A stretch of DNA of 64,000 nt from Myrica gale (GCA_963930655.1 OZ005600.1:5459501-5523500); one strand, 5' to 3'; shown: positions 35,436-48,700, counted from the first letter of the stretch. The notes: generated from the sequence alone by a model not told the origin. A program made the numbers and translations.

Positions 35436-36380
35436 TAGCCAATGCACTCCCTTTGCCCTCTCAGGTGAACATTGCACAGCGTGAGCTTTTATGCCCCGTG
35501 TCGCTCCCATTTTGAATCCTCAGAACATCTCTTCTTGGGCTGCTCCTTTAGTATTATTCTTTGGCGAAAAGGACCTTGGCCGCTCGATTCTTCTCTGTTT
35601 GCAGCTTGGCCAATTCAGAAATGGTTGTTGTTTATGCTGGATTGTCAGAATCTTCCTGCTCATGTGAAGGCAGAATGGAATTATCTAATGTTAGCGGTGG
35701 CAATCACTCTGGATACTATCTGGAATACGCGGAATAAGCTTGTGCATGAGGGAAAGGAACCGGATGTTCATGTGGGGATTCGCACTATCAAGAACCGTTA
35801 TTCAGCTCATCTGGCGGCTTGGCAAATTCCCGTGTCCATTCCTTGAGCTTGGAGGCCCCCTCCGGCGGGTGCTTTTAAGATAAAATTTTGATATAGCTAT
35901 TAACGAGAACCGAATGTATGGAGCGGCAGTTTGTCGAGATCATCACGGGACTATTCATCAGATCCGCATTCAGACTTGGCCTGGCTCCAGTCCTTTGAAA
36001 GGGGAAGCTAGAGCTGCCCGGTTGGCGGCGTCCCTTGCAACTTCCTTTCCTGACCACGTTCTCCATTCGGAAGGGGATGCACAAAGTCTAATCCACCAAG
36101 TTACGGATGTAACCCAAACTCCTGATTGGTTGATTGAGGGGGAGGTTAATACGTTGAGACTTTTGTTTCGCGACCACAGTCGATGGCTTTTATCCTGGAT
36201 CCCGCGTGAAGGCAACCTTTTGGCCCACAGCTTAGCTCATTGGGGTCTATCCACTCTCAGTCACGGGGACTTCTTAGCTAGTGATGTACCGTCGCATATT
36301 GTACACTGTGATTTCCCAATTTCTTCCACCTAGAGAGTATTGCACTGTTCTTCCCATGTTACGTAGAAAAAAAAAAAAAA
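35436..36380 (+). mobile_element. 5'-truncated LINE with poly(A) tail and 26-bp target duplication
   Basis: 35472-35846 encodes the zinc-binding RVT region (CRSHFESSEHLFLGCSFS, then WNTRNKLVHEG). 35914-36333 encodes the RNase H-like domain (MYGAAVCRDHHGTI, then WIPREGNLLAHSLAHWGLS). A stop codon at about 35846 and a one-base frame change near 35885 separate the two, so it is dead. A 14-base A run ends it at 36367-36380. The flanks 35410-35435 and 36382-36407 match at 22 of 26 positions, consistent with an aged target-site duplication. The reverse transcriptase proper is absent, as is usual for truncated insertions. Confidence 0.8.
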
Positions 36381-36407
36381 GTGACATGTTATATGATTTG
36401 AGTAACA

Positions 36408-37159
36408 GGTAAAATTGGCTTAACATGAAACCCCATATATACACTATGAACTCTACAAGGAGAGACTATAATTTCATTGGAATTTTCACTCGAAAAACGG
36501 ATTAGGAAAGCATATCGCTCTATAGTTTGTCATGTGGCCTAGAAGTCACTCCACTTTTTTTCTTGTTCGTATCAAAACCCAACTTATCCAGACGCAAAAT
36601 ACCATGCATACCATAAGGCAGAAAGATCAAAATCACCAACAGGCTATAACCTTCACCCACCAAAATTGACATTCTCACTCAAAATATAAGAAATTTAAAA
36701 ATTAAAAGGAGGGGAGATACCACTCGTAGGTATACATATACTTCTCAATATTGTTTTACCAAAGGCGTGGGTAGTTGCAAATAAAAAAAAAAAGGGCACA
36801 TTTAGAAGTTTCAAAATCCATTCAAATTTATATTTGTTAAAATGGAAATTTTGTTTTATTTTTTTTTCTAAGTTCTTATTAGTTTCCTCCGTTTATAAAA
36901 GATGTACTAGAGATCATAACCAAACATAGAAAATTTAATACTTTTTATTTTTATTTTAACACCAATCAAGGCCTATAATATTTTTCTTTCTCTATTTTTT
37001 TAAATTCTAAAAATTTAAAAAGAAAACTTCAAAATCACTCCAACAAATCATCCTTATTCATGAAAATAAACATAAAATATTCAATTAAATCATCTCTATT
37101 TTTTTAATCTAAATTTTCTTACCAACATACTTCAAAATTTATCTGATAAATTTTTTAGG
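36408..37159. other. AT-rich intergenic stretch, no gene recognised
   Basis: No domain-bearing frame is seen. Short A and T runs are frequent (for example 36783-36794 and 36852-36867). Confidence 0.45.
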
Positions 37160-37530
37160 GAAATATGATATTTGGTCACTACGCTTACGATTTAGTCACT
37201 AGGTTTCATTTTTTTACTAAATGGTCACTGAGAATATATAGTTGTGACGATTTGGTTTTTCTGTGAACATCCGTAAATTTTTAACATAATAGAATGTGGT
37301 CGACCGCTACATGATGCGGTCGACCTCTTTATGAAGCAGTGGACCACTACAATTTACCGTTGGCACAACAGTAAACAAATTGGTCGACCGCTATTCCGGT
37401 TAAAAATCTAATGGAGGTTTGACGGAAAGACCAGATCGTCACAACTATATATTCTCAGTGATCATTTAGTAAAAAAAATGAAAATTAGTAATTAAATCGT
37501 AAAATGTTGTAAAGACCGGATATCGTATTT
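37160..37530. repeat. long-hairpin repeat with GGTCGACC core (copy 2)
   Basis: The left arm (TTTTTTACTAAATGGTCACT, then GAGAATATATAGTTGTGACGAT) is the inverted complement of the right arm (ATCGTCACAACTATATATTC, then AGTGATCATTTAGTAAAAAA). The centre has GTCGACCGCTA motifs at about 37298, 37318 and 37384. It resembles the element at 18862-19258 in plan and core motif. It ends about 270 bases upstream of the PPR start codon. Confidence 0.75.
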
Positions 37531-37802
37531 TCCAAAATTTTATCTACCACAATTTTCACTCAAATTTTTTTCAAATTTTTTTGCAACGTGTGAACTGGGA
37601 TACGGTTCTGGCTCAAATTGTATATTTGCACCTAAATGACGTAGGTTCATACATGGCGCAGAATGGTTGGTGAGCTAACACATTGTACATACGCAACCGG
37701 ACGCAACCTGTCACCTCTCCAAAAGCCCAATCTTCTCTTAAACCCTAGTTTCTCTCTCGTACACAAAATTCTCTACTTTCCCAAAACTCTACCCCTAAGA
37801 CC

Positions 37803-39770
37803 ATGAGACACCAATGGCGATTGCTCCTCCTCCGACCCCGCCACCTTCTTCGCTCTCAGATCCACAGTTCCGGTCAGTCCTCGCATTTCCAGGTGCTTTC
37901 CAACCCCAATCTCCTATTACCTCACTCGCTCACTTTGCACTTCCACTTCACAGCTTCGCAACCCATTTTGGACTCCCAATTCACAAACCAGACAACCCCC
38001 ATTTCTCGTAGATTCTCGTCTGAACCAGCCCTTGAGGAGGTGGATTCGGATCACATAGTTATAGCTGATATTTTCGCAAAACCTAAGGGTGTGGATGATG
38101 CAAGAAAAGAGTTGGAGTTGAGCGATGTTGTGGTTAGTCATGAATTGATATTGAGAGTGTTAAAGAAGCTCGAATCGAGCCCCGATGTTGCAAAGAGGTT
38201 TTTTTATTGGGTTTTAGAGAGTGATAGCGAGAGATTGAGCTCGAAATCTTATAATTCGATGCTGGGCATTCTGGGTGTTAATGGGTTTGTGGAGGAGTTT
38301 TGGGATTTGTTTGAGGCTATGAAGAAGAAGGGGTATGGGATATCGAAGGGCGTGCAAAATAAGATATTGGAGAAATTTGAAAAGGATGGATTGGATTGTG
38401 ATGTTGAAAAATTGAGGGATGTGTACGCATCAGGATCGGTGGATAATTCAGTGGAAAAGGTTTGTTCAAGGGTGTGTAAGACTGTTCGGAGTGACGTGTG
38501 GGGTGATGATGTTGAGAGGCGGTTACAGGAACTGGGTGTTACATACTCGAGTGATATGGTTAAGATGGTAGTGGAGAATGTTGGCGTGGAGCCGACAAAA
38601 GCATTAATTTTCTTTAGGTGGCTAGAGGAGAGTGATTTGTTTAAGCACAACGAGCATACTTATAATGCTATGGCCAGGGTGTTGGGGAGGGAAGATTGTA
38701 TTGACAGGTTTTGGAAAGTTGTTGATGAGATGAGGAGCAAGGGCTACGAGATGGAGGAGGAGACATATGTTAAGGTTTTGGGGAGGTTTTGTAAAAGGAA
38801 AATGATTAAGGATGCTGTGGACTTGTATGAATTTTCCATGGCTGGTGCACATAAGCCTTCAGTGCATTGCTGTACCTTTCTATTGAGGAAAGTAGCAGTC
38901 AGTAAACAATTCGATTTGCAGCTGTTTTCTAGGGTTGTGAGGATCTTTACCAAAAGTGGGCAGGTCATGACAAATTCTATGCTCGATGCTGTTCTCAAGT
39001 CTTTAACCAGTGTTGGTAGATTCGGTGAGTGCAGTAAGGTTTTGAAAGCATTGGAGGAAGGTGGGTTTGTGGCTAGCGGTCATTTACAGAGTAAAATTTT
39101 GTTCAAGCTTAGCAGCTCTGGTAAAAAGGACGAGGCGAGTGAAATTGTGTGGAATTTTGAAAAATCTGGGTCTAGTATAGATCACAGAACGTGGGCTTCA
39201 TTTATAGAGGGGCATTGTGTAGCTGGCGATCATGATAAGGCTTCTGATTGTTTCCAGAAAATGCTTGAAAAGGAGGGAGTCTCTTCTTCTGGTTATGCAT
39301 TTGACATTTTGGTGACTTCTTATTGCCGGAAGAACAAGGCAATTGATGCATGCACACTTCTTGTTGATATGGTCAATGTAAAACAGTTAAAGCCTTGGCA
39401 TAATACCTATAAAGAATTAATAAGTAAGTTATTGGTTCAGGGTGGGTTTAGACATGCTTTAAGTCTTTTGGGTTTGATGAAGAACCAAGGGTTCCCACCT
39501 TATGTGGATCCATTTATCGAGTATGTATCGAAGTCTGGAAATGGTGATGATGCTATTGACTTTCTGAAGGAAATGACTTCAAAGAGATTCCCGGCAACCT
39601 CTGTGTTCCTCCAAATGTTTGAAGCCTTCTTCAAGGCTGGAAGGCGTCGTGAAGCTCAAAATTTCCTTTCCAAATGCCCTAGTCACATTCGTAACCATGC
39701 CGATGTCTTGAACATTTTCTGTTCCAGTAAGCCTAGAAAAGGTGCTTCTACAGCTGACGTGTCTGCTTAG
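37803..39770 (+). CDS. pentatricopeptide repeat protein, probably mitochondrial (At5g15980-like)
   Basis: One intronless frame of 655 residues. The N-terminus MRHQWRLLLLRPRHLLRSQI is Arg/Leu-rich without acidic residues, as in a mitochondrial presequence; the acidic mature part begins near EEVDSDHIV. PPR motifs are divergent but clear: KSYNSMLGILGVNGFVEEFW, HTYNAMARVLGREDCIDRFW, ETYVKVLGRFCKRKMIKDAV, YAFDILVTSYCRKNKAIDAC and NTYKELISKLLVQGGFRHAL. It ends KPRKGASTADVSA. It is P-class, with no editing domain. Its place between the KIN-type gene and NIK1 matches the Arabidopsis gene At5g15980 as I recall it. Confidence 0.93.
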   Translation: MRHQWRLLLLRPRHLLRSQIHSSGQSSHFQVLSNPNLLLPHSLTLHFHFTASQPILDSQFTNQTTPISRRFSSEPALEEVDSDHIVIADIFAKPKGVDDARKELELSDVVVSHELILRVLKKLESSPDVAKRFFYWVLESDSERLSSKSYNSMLGILGVNGFVEEFWDLFEAMKKKGYGISKGVQNKILEKFEKDGLDCDVEKLRDVYASGSVDNSVEKVCSRVCKTVRSDVWGDDVERRLQELGVTYSSDMVKMVVENVGVEPTKALIFFRWLEESDLFKHNEHTYNAMARVLGREDCIDRFWKVVDEMRSKGYEMEEETYVKVLGRFCKRKMIKDAVDLYEFSMAGAHKPSVHCCTFLLRKVAVSKQFDLQLFSRVVRIFTKSGQVMTNSMLDAVLKSLTSVGRFGECSKVLKALEEGGFVASGHLQSKILFKLSSSGKKDEASEIVWNFEKSGSSIDHRTWASFIEGHCVAGDHDKASDCFQKMLEKEGVSSSGYAFDILVTSYCRKNKAIDACTLLVDMVNVKQLKPWHNTYKELISKLLVQGGFRHALSLLGLMKNQGFPPYVDPFIEYVSKSGNGDDAIDFLKEMTSKRFPATSVFLQMFEAFFKAGRRREAQNFLSKCPSHIRNHADVLNIFCSSKPRKGASTADVSA

Positions 39771-42700
39771 GCTTTGTTGGGCCGCACTCGTGATTGTATC
39801 ATGTGAGGTTAATGTAGCATGAGATTTCTTGAAGAAATTTTGGTCCATAATTCCTTATCTATTATAATCCAAAATGATTGACTATCGGGGCATGATAAAC
39901 TTTTTGGTGGTTAATAAAATTCTTGGCATTTGATATAAGCGCTTTTCTCTTTCTTATATTTGTCTCAGCTGCAGGGAATTAAAGCTTACCATGACAACTC
40001 AAGCGCTTAGCAAATGACTAAATTATTGATGCGATCCTATTTACCTTGGTGGTCTGGGGAATTTAGGTGCTGGTATCTGAAGTTTCAATTAGTTTCTTTG
40101 AGACACCAGTTGACTGGAACTACCTTTGCAATTTTGACACTGAGCCCTAAAGGCTTACCTGAAAGGGTGCTCTTGGGACCTTTATATAATAAGCCAATGA
40201 AATTCCGCTGTGCTTGCTTTCTTTATATTCTTACTTGATTGTCATCTCTGCGAATTTCCTATTTTGAGATGAATCAGCTGTTACATTGTTTCTCTTTTGG
40301 GCAGATTGATTTATTTAGTTTGTAGATATTTGATGGTTATATAGGTCATGGTGAGCCTGGTTTTTTATGCAGTTTTATGTGGTTTTTGTTTTGAGCTATT
40401 CACAGACACATATTAACAATATTTGAAAGCAAGTTAGAACTCTCTGCTCACATGTTGAAAGAGTGTATCCCTAAATTCCTTCGGAAGGACATTTGTAATT
40501 CTTGGACATTTTAACTTGAAGACCGTCCTGTCAATGCCCATCAGTGTTGTTCTGTGCGTGCACTACCGTGGGGAGACAAACAAGTGCATTTTAGAGGGTT
40601 GCAGTGGAATATTTCCTTCGACTACAAGAAGTGTGCAAAAAATTCATTTTGTTTCATTCTTAGTTCAGACCAATAAGCTATCAGAAACTACTACCTTGAA
40701 TCTGATTCTGGTTGGTTTTGGCCAGGTTGGGCAAACTACATGGCTTTGGTTGAACTCGCTAAATATATTTGCTTGTACTTTTATGGATAAATATATTCTA
40801 GCCTGCTGCATGGCCTGGAACTGAACTGCAACACCAATTGGACTCAAGATTGCTAACATATAAATTTCAAGCGCTACTTTATTTTCACATCCTGATAGGG
40901 TTCTTTGTATTGTTCTTTTAATTGTTTTATTTAGAGTGGAAAGAGGTTGATGCTGTTGTTAATTTAATGCTATAGTAGCCGCAATGGGTGTCCGGTGGAT
41001 GTCAAGATAGTGGAGGTTTTTGAGCAATTTTTACGTTTGTTGCTTGTGTTAAATGGGCTCGTTCTGTGAAGCTGTTTATTATTGTTTCCTCTGAAGTGTT
41101 CTCATAATCTCCTGTTGTTAACCTTTCTGCAAGTAGTAGTAAGTGGCTACTTTCTGTCATTCGTCAGTTTAATTCCTTTGTGTTCGCCAATCAACCTATC
41201 TCCTGCTTTTAAAGCAGCGCTGCCTGCAATTTGTAAGGTTTGCCTATTGTTTGGTAACGGAAGTGTTTATAAGAAAGCTACACAATTCCATGGTTCACCT
41301 TAGCGTAGGACGTTGTTAAGTGGATAATTCACCTTTTCCATTTCATCTTTGTGACATATTGGTTATTCTTTAGTAATTTTTTTTCTTTTTTTGGTCGACC
41401 TTTGGGCATTCACTCTCACTGTGGTTTCAATCAAAGGTTTTATGGGGTTTGCCTGCTTAGCGCAAACCGCTGGGGATCATCAGCTGGAGAACTAATCTAT
41501 GCTTCAAAAGCTTAGGATTTTAATGTAGCCTTTCTTCTTTCAAACGTCCATAGGTGCTCAGCATGATGGTAACGTTTCAAGATTCAGGTAGGTGAACTTT
41601 GGAAATGGGCATGATTATTTTCAAAATAAAGTAGTGTTCTATTTCGAATAAAAAATATTGTTTTTGTTTCTTGTGTGTGGATGAGAAGACAAGACTATTG
41701 TACGCTATTTTTGTTGCTTTCCAATTGCACTTAGATGCAATTTCAGCCTTACTCTTGTACTGTATTTTAATTTTTATGTTTTATTTGTACACTGAAGTTG
41801 ATATATCATGGACACTCTCTCATGCCATTTCTATTCTTCATTCTGTCAATTTCGTAGTTTTTCTCTTCACCCGTTTGATTCAGCGTTTATGTGAAAGCTG
41901 AATTGAGTAGATCAGCCTCTGCAGGCCGAGACAGCATTGCCAATCTGTCAAATGGACGGAATGAGACCCATCGATGAGCAAAACGAACTGAGTGTGACAG
42001 ATCAATTCCATATGAATTGGCTGCTTGTTATTCTTTACTGCATTTTAACAGTACACTGAATTTTCTTGACAATCATGGAATGGAAGTTCATTTTGGAGCC
42101 TTCTGTGTGATATTGAACCCCCTTTGTCGTAAAACATTCGGAATGTAGGTGATAGGACGAGTGGCTTCTCTTGCAGAGGGCATGACAAAATTGCCATCCA
42201 CTTGGCATGACGGTATAGCTGGCTCTCCTCTCAACTCCTGAATCATCCTAAACGGAGATGCACAGTCTCAGTTTACGAGACTGATACAGGGACCCGGGCT
42301 CGCCAAGGACTGGCAGATCTCGTACACTTGCTGCTCAAATCCAGCTCCATATGGATACTCAATTCAAGTCCAAATTGTCAAATTATTCTAGCAGGCATGT
42401 CCTGCCAGATGGTCCACCTCCACTACTCGTTGGAATAATTTGTATTGACAGGCAAAAGGAAGGAACCTCCCCCGCAAAACCAATTGCAACTCCAGTAGCC
42501 AGTAGGTCATTTGAAGATCACAAACACGAGCAAGTATATATATATATGGAGGGGACCGAAAGTTAGAAAGAGATGGATCTATTGGTGGGCTTGCATTTGC
42601 CTCGAAGATTAAATTAGAGCTATGGTTATGAAGAGTTGGTGGCAAGATTCGTTACAATTAATGTTATTGATAGCTCCATGTAGAAGACCTACTGATATAT

Positions 42701-42819
42701 TACACATTTAACTACGCAATCTTATGACTTTGTAAAGCAAATAGCATGGGATATGATTTCCACATTCTAATTCTAAACTTCGGAACCTCTTCCAACTTAA
42801 ATTTGGGCTCTTTTTAGCT
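39771..42819. other. 3 kb without a recognised gene
   Basis: Only short frames occur (for example 40516-40824 and 41671-41901) with no known domain. The first few hundred bases are probably PPR 3' UTR. Parts such as 42150-42330 have mixed, exon-like composition but no open frame of note. A non-coding transcript cannot be excluded. Confidence 0.4.
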
Positions 42820-43231
42820 AATATTTGTCACACAAAAAAAAACTCACTCTGGGTTGCCTCAGCGGTTAGGGTGTACTTTTTGTTTTTAGGCAACGCAGGC
42901 AAGCCTGCACGGGGAATGGGGGTAAGAGGATTCAATCCTGGAAGTAACCCTTCCTCCCTCCCCATAGGGAGTACGTGCCACTTGAGCTAGAGCTCACTGG
43001 CGGTTAGGTTGTACTTGACTAACTTGAGACTGGTAAAGGCACACTGTCCTAAGTTCGATTTTCCACGTAGATAAAATAGGAGGCTAGACAGTGGGCTGTC
43101 CAAACTTTCCCGAGGTTTACTTGTGGTGTTAAAGCTTTCCAATGTGTCTAAGTTGGGCCAAGTCCGTCTGAGTGCAGTACACCGAGGCTGCCAAAGAATT
43201 TCCCGTATTATCGGAAAAAAATATTTGCCAC
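42820..43231 (+). mobile_element. SINE-like composite element with 12-bp target duplication
   Basis: The ends are marked by AATATTTGTCAC (42820-42831) and AATATTTGCCAC (43220-43231). Inside are two tRNA-like heads: one at about 42850-42950 (GGGTTGCCTCAGCGGTTAGG, box-B-like GGATTCAATCC) and one at about 42995-43060 (CACTGGCGGTTAGG, box-B-like AGTTCGATTTT). The right end is A-rich. The phrase AGGAGGCTAGACAGT resembles AGAAGGCTAGATAGT in the SINE at 56628-56800, so the two are probably related. Confidence 0.6.
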
Positions 43232-44520
43232 CAAAGACGTTCATATCCACAATTCTAAATATCTCGAGTCATTTACCTAAATAAACTAAACACCACCACA
43301 CCTGCAGCCTAAAGAAAAAAATATTCCGGAGAATAATCCTTTTTTTGGGAGGCAGATTTTCTAGGGGAAAAGTGAAAAGGGGAAGAAAAAGAAAAAGAGG
43401 CCAAGGTTGGCAGAGAAGGAGCTATTATTGTCTTAACAGTTACGGATATGTAAAAGGGGGGAGAATGGGTCCTGAGATAAAATTATTATGCAGCTATAAA
43501 GTGAGTTCATGAGTCTTTTGGGTCCCTTTCATGATCTTAAAACATCAACCAGTACTGCAAAGTAGGAAGATGGGTCACCAATGTTCCCTCAAACAACCTC
43601 TATGTAAGCCATGTTAGAACTTTGGGCAATGACTGTCTTTCAACGTGTGTACACATGAATTGCTTTTGCTTTCCTGTCAATGACCCGCCTCTGTCACATT
43701 ATGATACAACATATACCACTAATTAAGGTTTCTTCCTTTTTCTTTCCTCACTAGGGATGACAAGCTTTTGTTCCATGGCATTTTTTTTCTGGTCGTGTTC
43801 CGTTGTGTTTGAAAGGTTTAAAGAAAAATCTATGCCAACAGAGTGAATGACTTTGATACGAACTGGAATTCAAATCCACAGAATTCTAATCCGTTGAGCT
43901 TAAAGTTCCAGTTTGTTTCACTCTATTCCGTTCTAAGTGGTCTGTTTCCTTCTTTTCCTCCTCATACAAGTTGTTTGTTCTTGCTTTTAGAAAGAGTACC
44001 AGTTCAAACTTTGAAAGAAGGGCAGAAGTAAACTAGAGGCGCGGAAAGCACTTATCTTCATAATGAAGGATGAACAAATATCATTAATATGTTTTCAAGA
44101 CTTTTGATATCACCAATTAAACAATCAGGGAATATGATACTCTCAAATGGAGACCAAGATCATGAAGCGGCTCACTTCTTGTTAGAATCACTAAAAGCGA
44201 AGGGGTTCAAGATTAAGAAGAGAAGAAGAAAAAAAATGGAGGAAAAGAGGGCTATGATGATAGATATCAGTGTTCTGTGTGGTACATAAATTAGTGGAGG
44301 GGAAGACTTTCAGAGTGAGTTCTGATGTATGGGGGACAAGATGGGGCCTAATATTTCTGAGCTGCTCTGCAAGTCTTAATTTTGAGTATGCTGCCAAAGC
44401 AAGTGTCATGTGGATCTGTTCTTTGTACTTAAATTGTTTGAACGGGAGTCCCTCCTTTCAGACCTCAACAATTACGGAGGGAACATGATTTCCTACTCGA
44501 TTGGCTATCCTACTCGTTTG

Positions 44521-44557
<37 letters not shown>

Positions 44558-45216
44558 TTCTTTTCCCGTTGGAAAATAAGCAAATACAAACACAAACAGA
44601 AAACCAAAACTTAAAAGAATACAGAAAGTTATGCATGCACGGAGCTTCGAGGCCGGCTCTGTTTCCATTCCGGGTATAGAATGAAGTGAGGCGGGTAAGC
44701 TACGAGAACGCTTTTTAAGGAAACAAAGCGGCCATTTTGCGCAAGGTCGTGCAGATTAGTATTAATGGCACTACGAGCAAGGGACTTTTCAAGCAGTCCA
44801 TGGAGAAAAAACATGCTCGAGTAGTCTGCCTTTGTCCCCTACGATAGGTACCCTAATGGACGCTTTCATTAAGCACAAGAGAACAATCTACTGCCACCTT
44901 GCTAGGAGCTACGCTACACCAAACATCATTTTGCAACCTCGTCAATTATTACACAAGAAACACGAGTAATAAGGGGTTTAAATTAGTGCTCGCCTATATA
45001 TCATTTCCCTGCTATTAAACATGGAGAAACATCAAACCAGAATTCTGGGAGTAAAATCCACCTTCAGCTCCCTCTCGGGCAATCATGAAGTGAGTAGCTA
45101 GAAAAGATCAAGATTGGCCCTGAGATTGTAAAGGGTTGACATTGAGTGTCTACTTTCTCCAATCAATCAAGGTTGTAAGGGTTATGTACATTGTAGTTGA
45201 AGGGAGTATATATTGG
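43232..45216. other. intergenic stretch, no gene recognised
   Basis: Short frames only. A CT microsatellite lies at 44524-44554. A gene with very short exons could be missed here, but I see no supporting motif. Confidence 0.4.
44524..44554 (+). repeat. CT microsatellite
   Basis: A perfect run of about 15 CT units in intergenic DNA. Confidence 0.9.
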
Positions 45217-45717
45217 GTTGTTTTTCGGGCTGTAAATGTACTGAGTTGTTAGTGAATGAATCCAACTCTGCTCGTTTAAGCTCGACTCGAGTTCGGTTTG
45301 TTTAATAAACAAGCTGAGTTTAAACATCATTTCTGGCTCAAATATTAAATAAGTCAAATGCGGTTAAACTGACTCAGCTCGATTTAAGCTCACGTACAAA
45401 ATTCGTGTAAGCTCAACTCGGCTCATTTGAGCTCATTTAAAAGCTCAGTACAATTGTATGTATTATAAGTTTCTTATTTATTTGTTGATTTATATTTAAT
45501 AGTCATATATTAGTAAAATGTGCATTTGATTATATTTATATATATGAATGGATGAGTATTATCTATAAGGATTTGTTATGACCTCTGTATATTAAATATA
45601 TATTGTCAGTCATTTTTCCCAATTAACATAGGTTATATATTAATCTAAATATTTTTTTAACAAACATTCGCACAAATGTCAAGTGTTTATGATATGTCGT
45701 GTATTATTTACTATGAC

Positions 45718-48700
45718 TAGGGATGTTCAACCCCGATGTAGGCCGGTTTTCAAATATTGGTCACCTACATCATTAAGGGCAAAAATCGGCCTTTAGCGTT
45801 GACGATTTTCGGTTAACCTACATTCATATTGGACAATTTTTTTAGCATTTTATGCACTTGGCCTAATGTATTTTTTTTCTATTTTTTCTTTTGGTCCATT
45901 GATCACATATTAATAAAATCTAAACTAATGAAATCTAAAATTAATAAAATTAAATATCATCTTAAAAGATAAGATAAGAATCTAATTTACAAACTGAAAA
46001 CAACATAAGCTCACAAATTAAAAATGATACAAACGTACTAATTTACAAGTTCACAAATTAAAAAAAGTACAAGTTCACAAATTAAGAAAACGTACAAATC
46101 ACAAATATATTCCAAAATTTCATCAGTCCACAAAAAACTTACACATGAATTCAAAAAATTACAAGCTCACAAATTAAAATAACTAATTTACAAGTTACAC
46201 ATGAATGCATTCAAACGTACAAACTAATTTACACGTTCACAAATTACACAAACTTACAAACGTATAAATGCATTCAAAAATTTCAGCAGTCCACAAATTC
46301 ATCAAATCTAGATTAAAAAAATCCAGCATTCACTTTAGAGAAGAGTTTTGATAGGAATCACCAGTAGAATAGTAGAAATCTCAACCCTATTTTCTTCCAT
46401 TTTCTCTCTTTTTTATGAACCCCAAAATTGAATTTCAAACCCAAGAAATTGCAAATAAAGGGGGAACAAATAAAAAAATAATATATGTCTCAATACTTTC
46501 AATAAAACAAATTAAAATCAACAAACTCATAGATTTTTAACTTCATACCGAATTAATCTCAAGCATTGAGAGAGATATGGTAGATGAGATGAGAAGAAAT
46601 TCACGCTTGAAGGAGAGGAGAAGAGGAATAAGTTGTGGTCGGCGAAGGAAGCGCGGCAACCGGCGGGCGTGGTGGTCGGCAAAGGGTTGTGCCGCCTGTG
46701 CGCAGGAGAGGGAAAGTAGGGAGAGAGAGAGAGGCATGGCCACGGGTGGGGGGTAACTGTGTCGAAGAAATATTGGGGGGATAATGAAAACAATGTAGTT
46801 TCTCTTCCGTTTTGTGGTAAAAAAAAAATTTAAAAAAAAATCCTGGTTTCCCGAGGTCAGTGGCGTATCTAGGATATAAATTGAGCGGGGTCGAATTTTT
46901 AAGACATAATTACTAAAAAAAATTCACATAATATAAAAAGTGTCTTTTTGCATGTCAGAATTACACCCTAGTATCCATATACATATTGCCATTATGAAAA
47001 AAATGTATCCACAGACAATAAGATAAAAAAGAACTAAAACAGATGGCCATAACAATAAAGAGCTATGAAGACATCAGCAAACTCAAGAAAAAATTTGACA
47101 ATAGATGGTCATAAATCAAGATGAAGCAGCTAAAAAGGTCTCAAGTAGCCAAGTAGGATTCTCAAAAGGAAGACAAACCTTGGGTTGCCGTTCCACAGAT
47201 GCTTCTCCAGAGCTTGCAATGTTGCTCGGTGTTACCTTCCTTCTACGCTTTTGACCTTTCTGAAATTCATATAAGAAACAAGCTTCAGCAACCAAATTAT
47301 TAAAATCCGCTAGTTCAAGGCTTTGCTTTTGTGGTTTGCTTTGTGAGCATACCCTTCTCTGGTTTGGGAGTTAACAGGTTGCAGAATACCTTGTTCCAAA
47401 TATCCGAGCAGTAGCAACAAATGAATCAATGAAGCCCACATACATTCGTTTTCTCACTGGGATAAAAGCCTACTCCCAGATATTCTCAGTTAAGAACTGA
47501 AGGAATCTCTCTCCTTATTTTCCTTCTAGCAAACATGGCACTAAATAAATACACAAATTGACATCATGGTCACTGGAAAACTTGGTATACCGGTCATCAA
47601 TTTTTTATTCTTTCAGTTTTTCTTGTTTTGCAGAGACTTGCTTTTGGTGCCAGAAGAAACAGATACGTGCTTGAAGATTGAAAAGGTTCAGGGAAGAAAA
47701 ACAAGAATCGTTTACAGAGAGTTTACAGAGAGTTCTGTGATTGAAAATTTCACATCGTCGACGGCAAGATCAGTTCTCAGTCTACAGTCTTTGGAACAAA
47801 ACAACTTCACCACTCTCTTCCTTAGGTCATGTTGCAACATCAGCATTATACATATCACCAGAAGGCTCACTCAAACCAGAGCTATCGATCCTGTCTTTTA
47901 ATAAATTGGCCCAGCTTCCACAACCAGACTGGAGAGCGATGTTCCTCAGAGATAGTCATTAAACAAAAAAGCACAGTTGCTACATTTCACAGGCGGTAGA
48001 TCCCTATTGGGCTCGTCATGATGTGTCAGCAGATGAAGCTCGCCTAGTATGCAAAACTGATTCTACTATTTGACTAGGTGTTACTTCTAGCAAGAAAGAA
48101 GATAACTGGTAGTACAAATTCACCTTAAGAATATTTATTCACAACCAAGATCCCAACTTTCTTTTGTCTGAAGCATAGAACTCTTAGTGCATAATCCAAG
48201 TACAGGAACCAAACAAGACCAAAACATAGAGAATGTACGCTGAAAAGTGCACCACATCCCTATTCCATACCTATTGTCCTCATTTCTACCAAAACCAAAA
48301 TGTATTAACAAACTAAGCTTCCATTTACCCACAAGAGAGTTCAGGGAAGAAAAACAAGAATCGTTTACAGAGAGTTCTCAAGAACTGATCTTTACAGAGA
48401 GTTATTCCTGAAATCACAAAGAAGCTAGTACAGTGCAAGGCCACAGATTTATTGTAGGTGGAGAAACAAGAATCGTTCTATAACACTGAACTAAACAGTC
48501 TCAATTCTCAATCTGGGCTAATCCAATCCCTAAATCACGAAATCGTTCTTTGACGATTAATTAATTAAAAACCCTCAATCTGGACTAATCCAATCCCTAA
48601 ATCCCGAAATCAAATTAACAAACCTAAAGCATATAGTTCATAATTTGTTCTCAATTCTCATTATCCAATGTTCTACATTCAGAATCAGAGCAAAATAATC

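Noticed and set aside
42845..42950. Functional tRNA gene
   Set aside because: Acceptor-like ends (GGGTTGC and GTAACCC) and a box B are present, but the cloverleaf spacing is wrong and it sits inside a SINE-like element.
46527..46793. Minus-strand Ser/Pro-rich open frame as a gene
   Set aside because: It lies in the CT-rich leader-like block of a hAT element, with low complexity and no domain.
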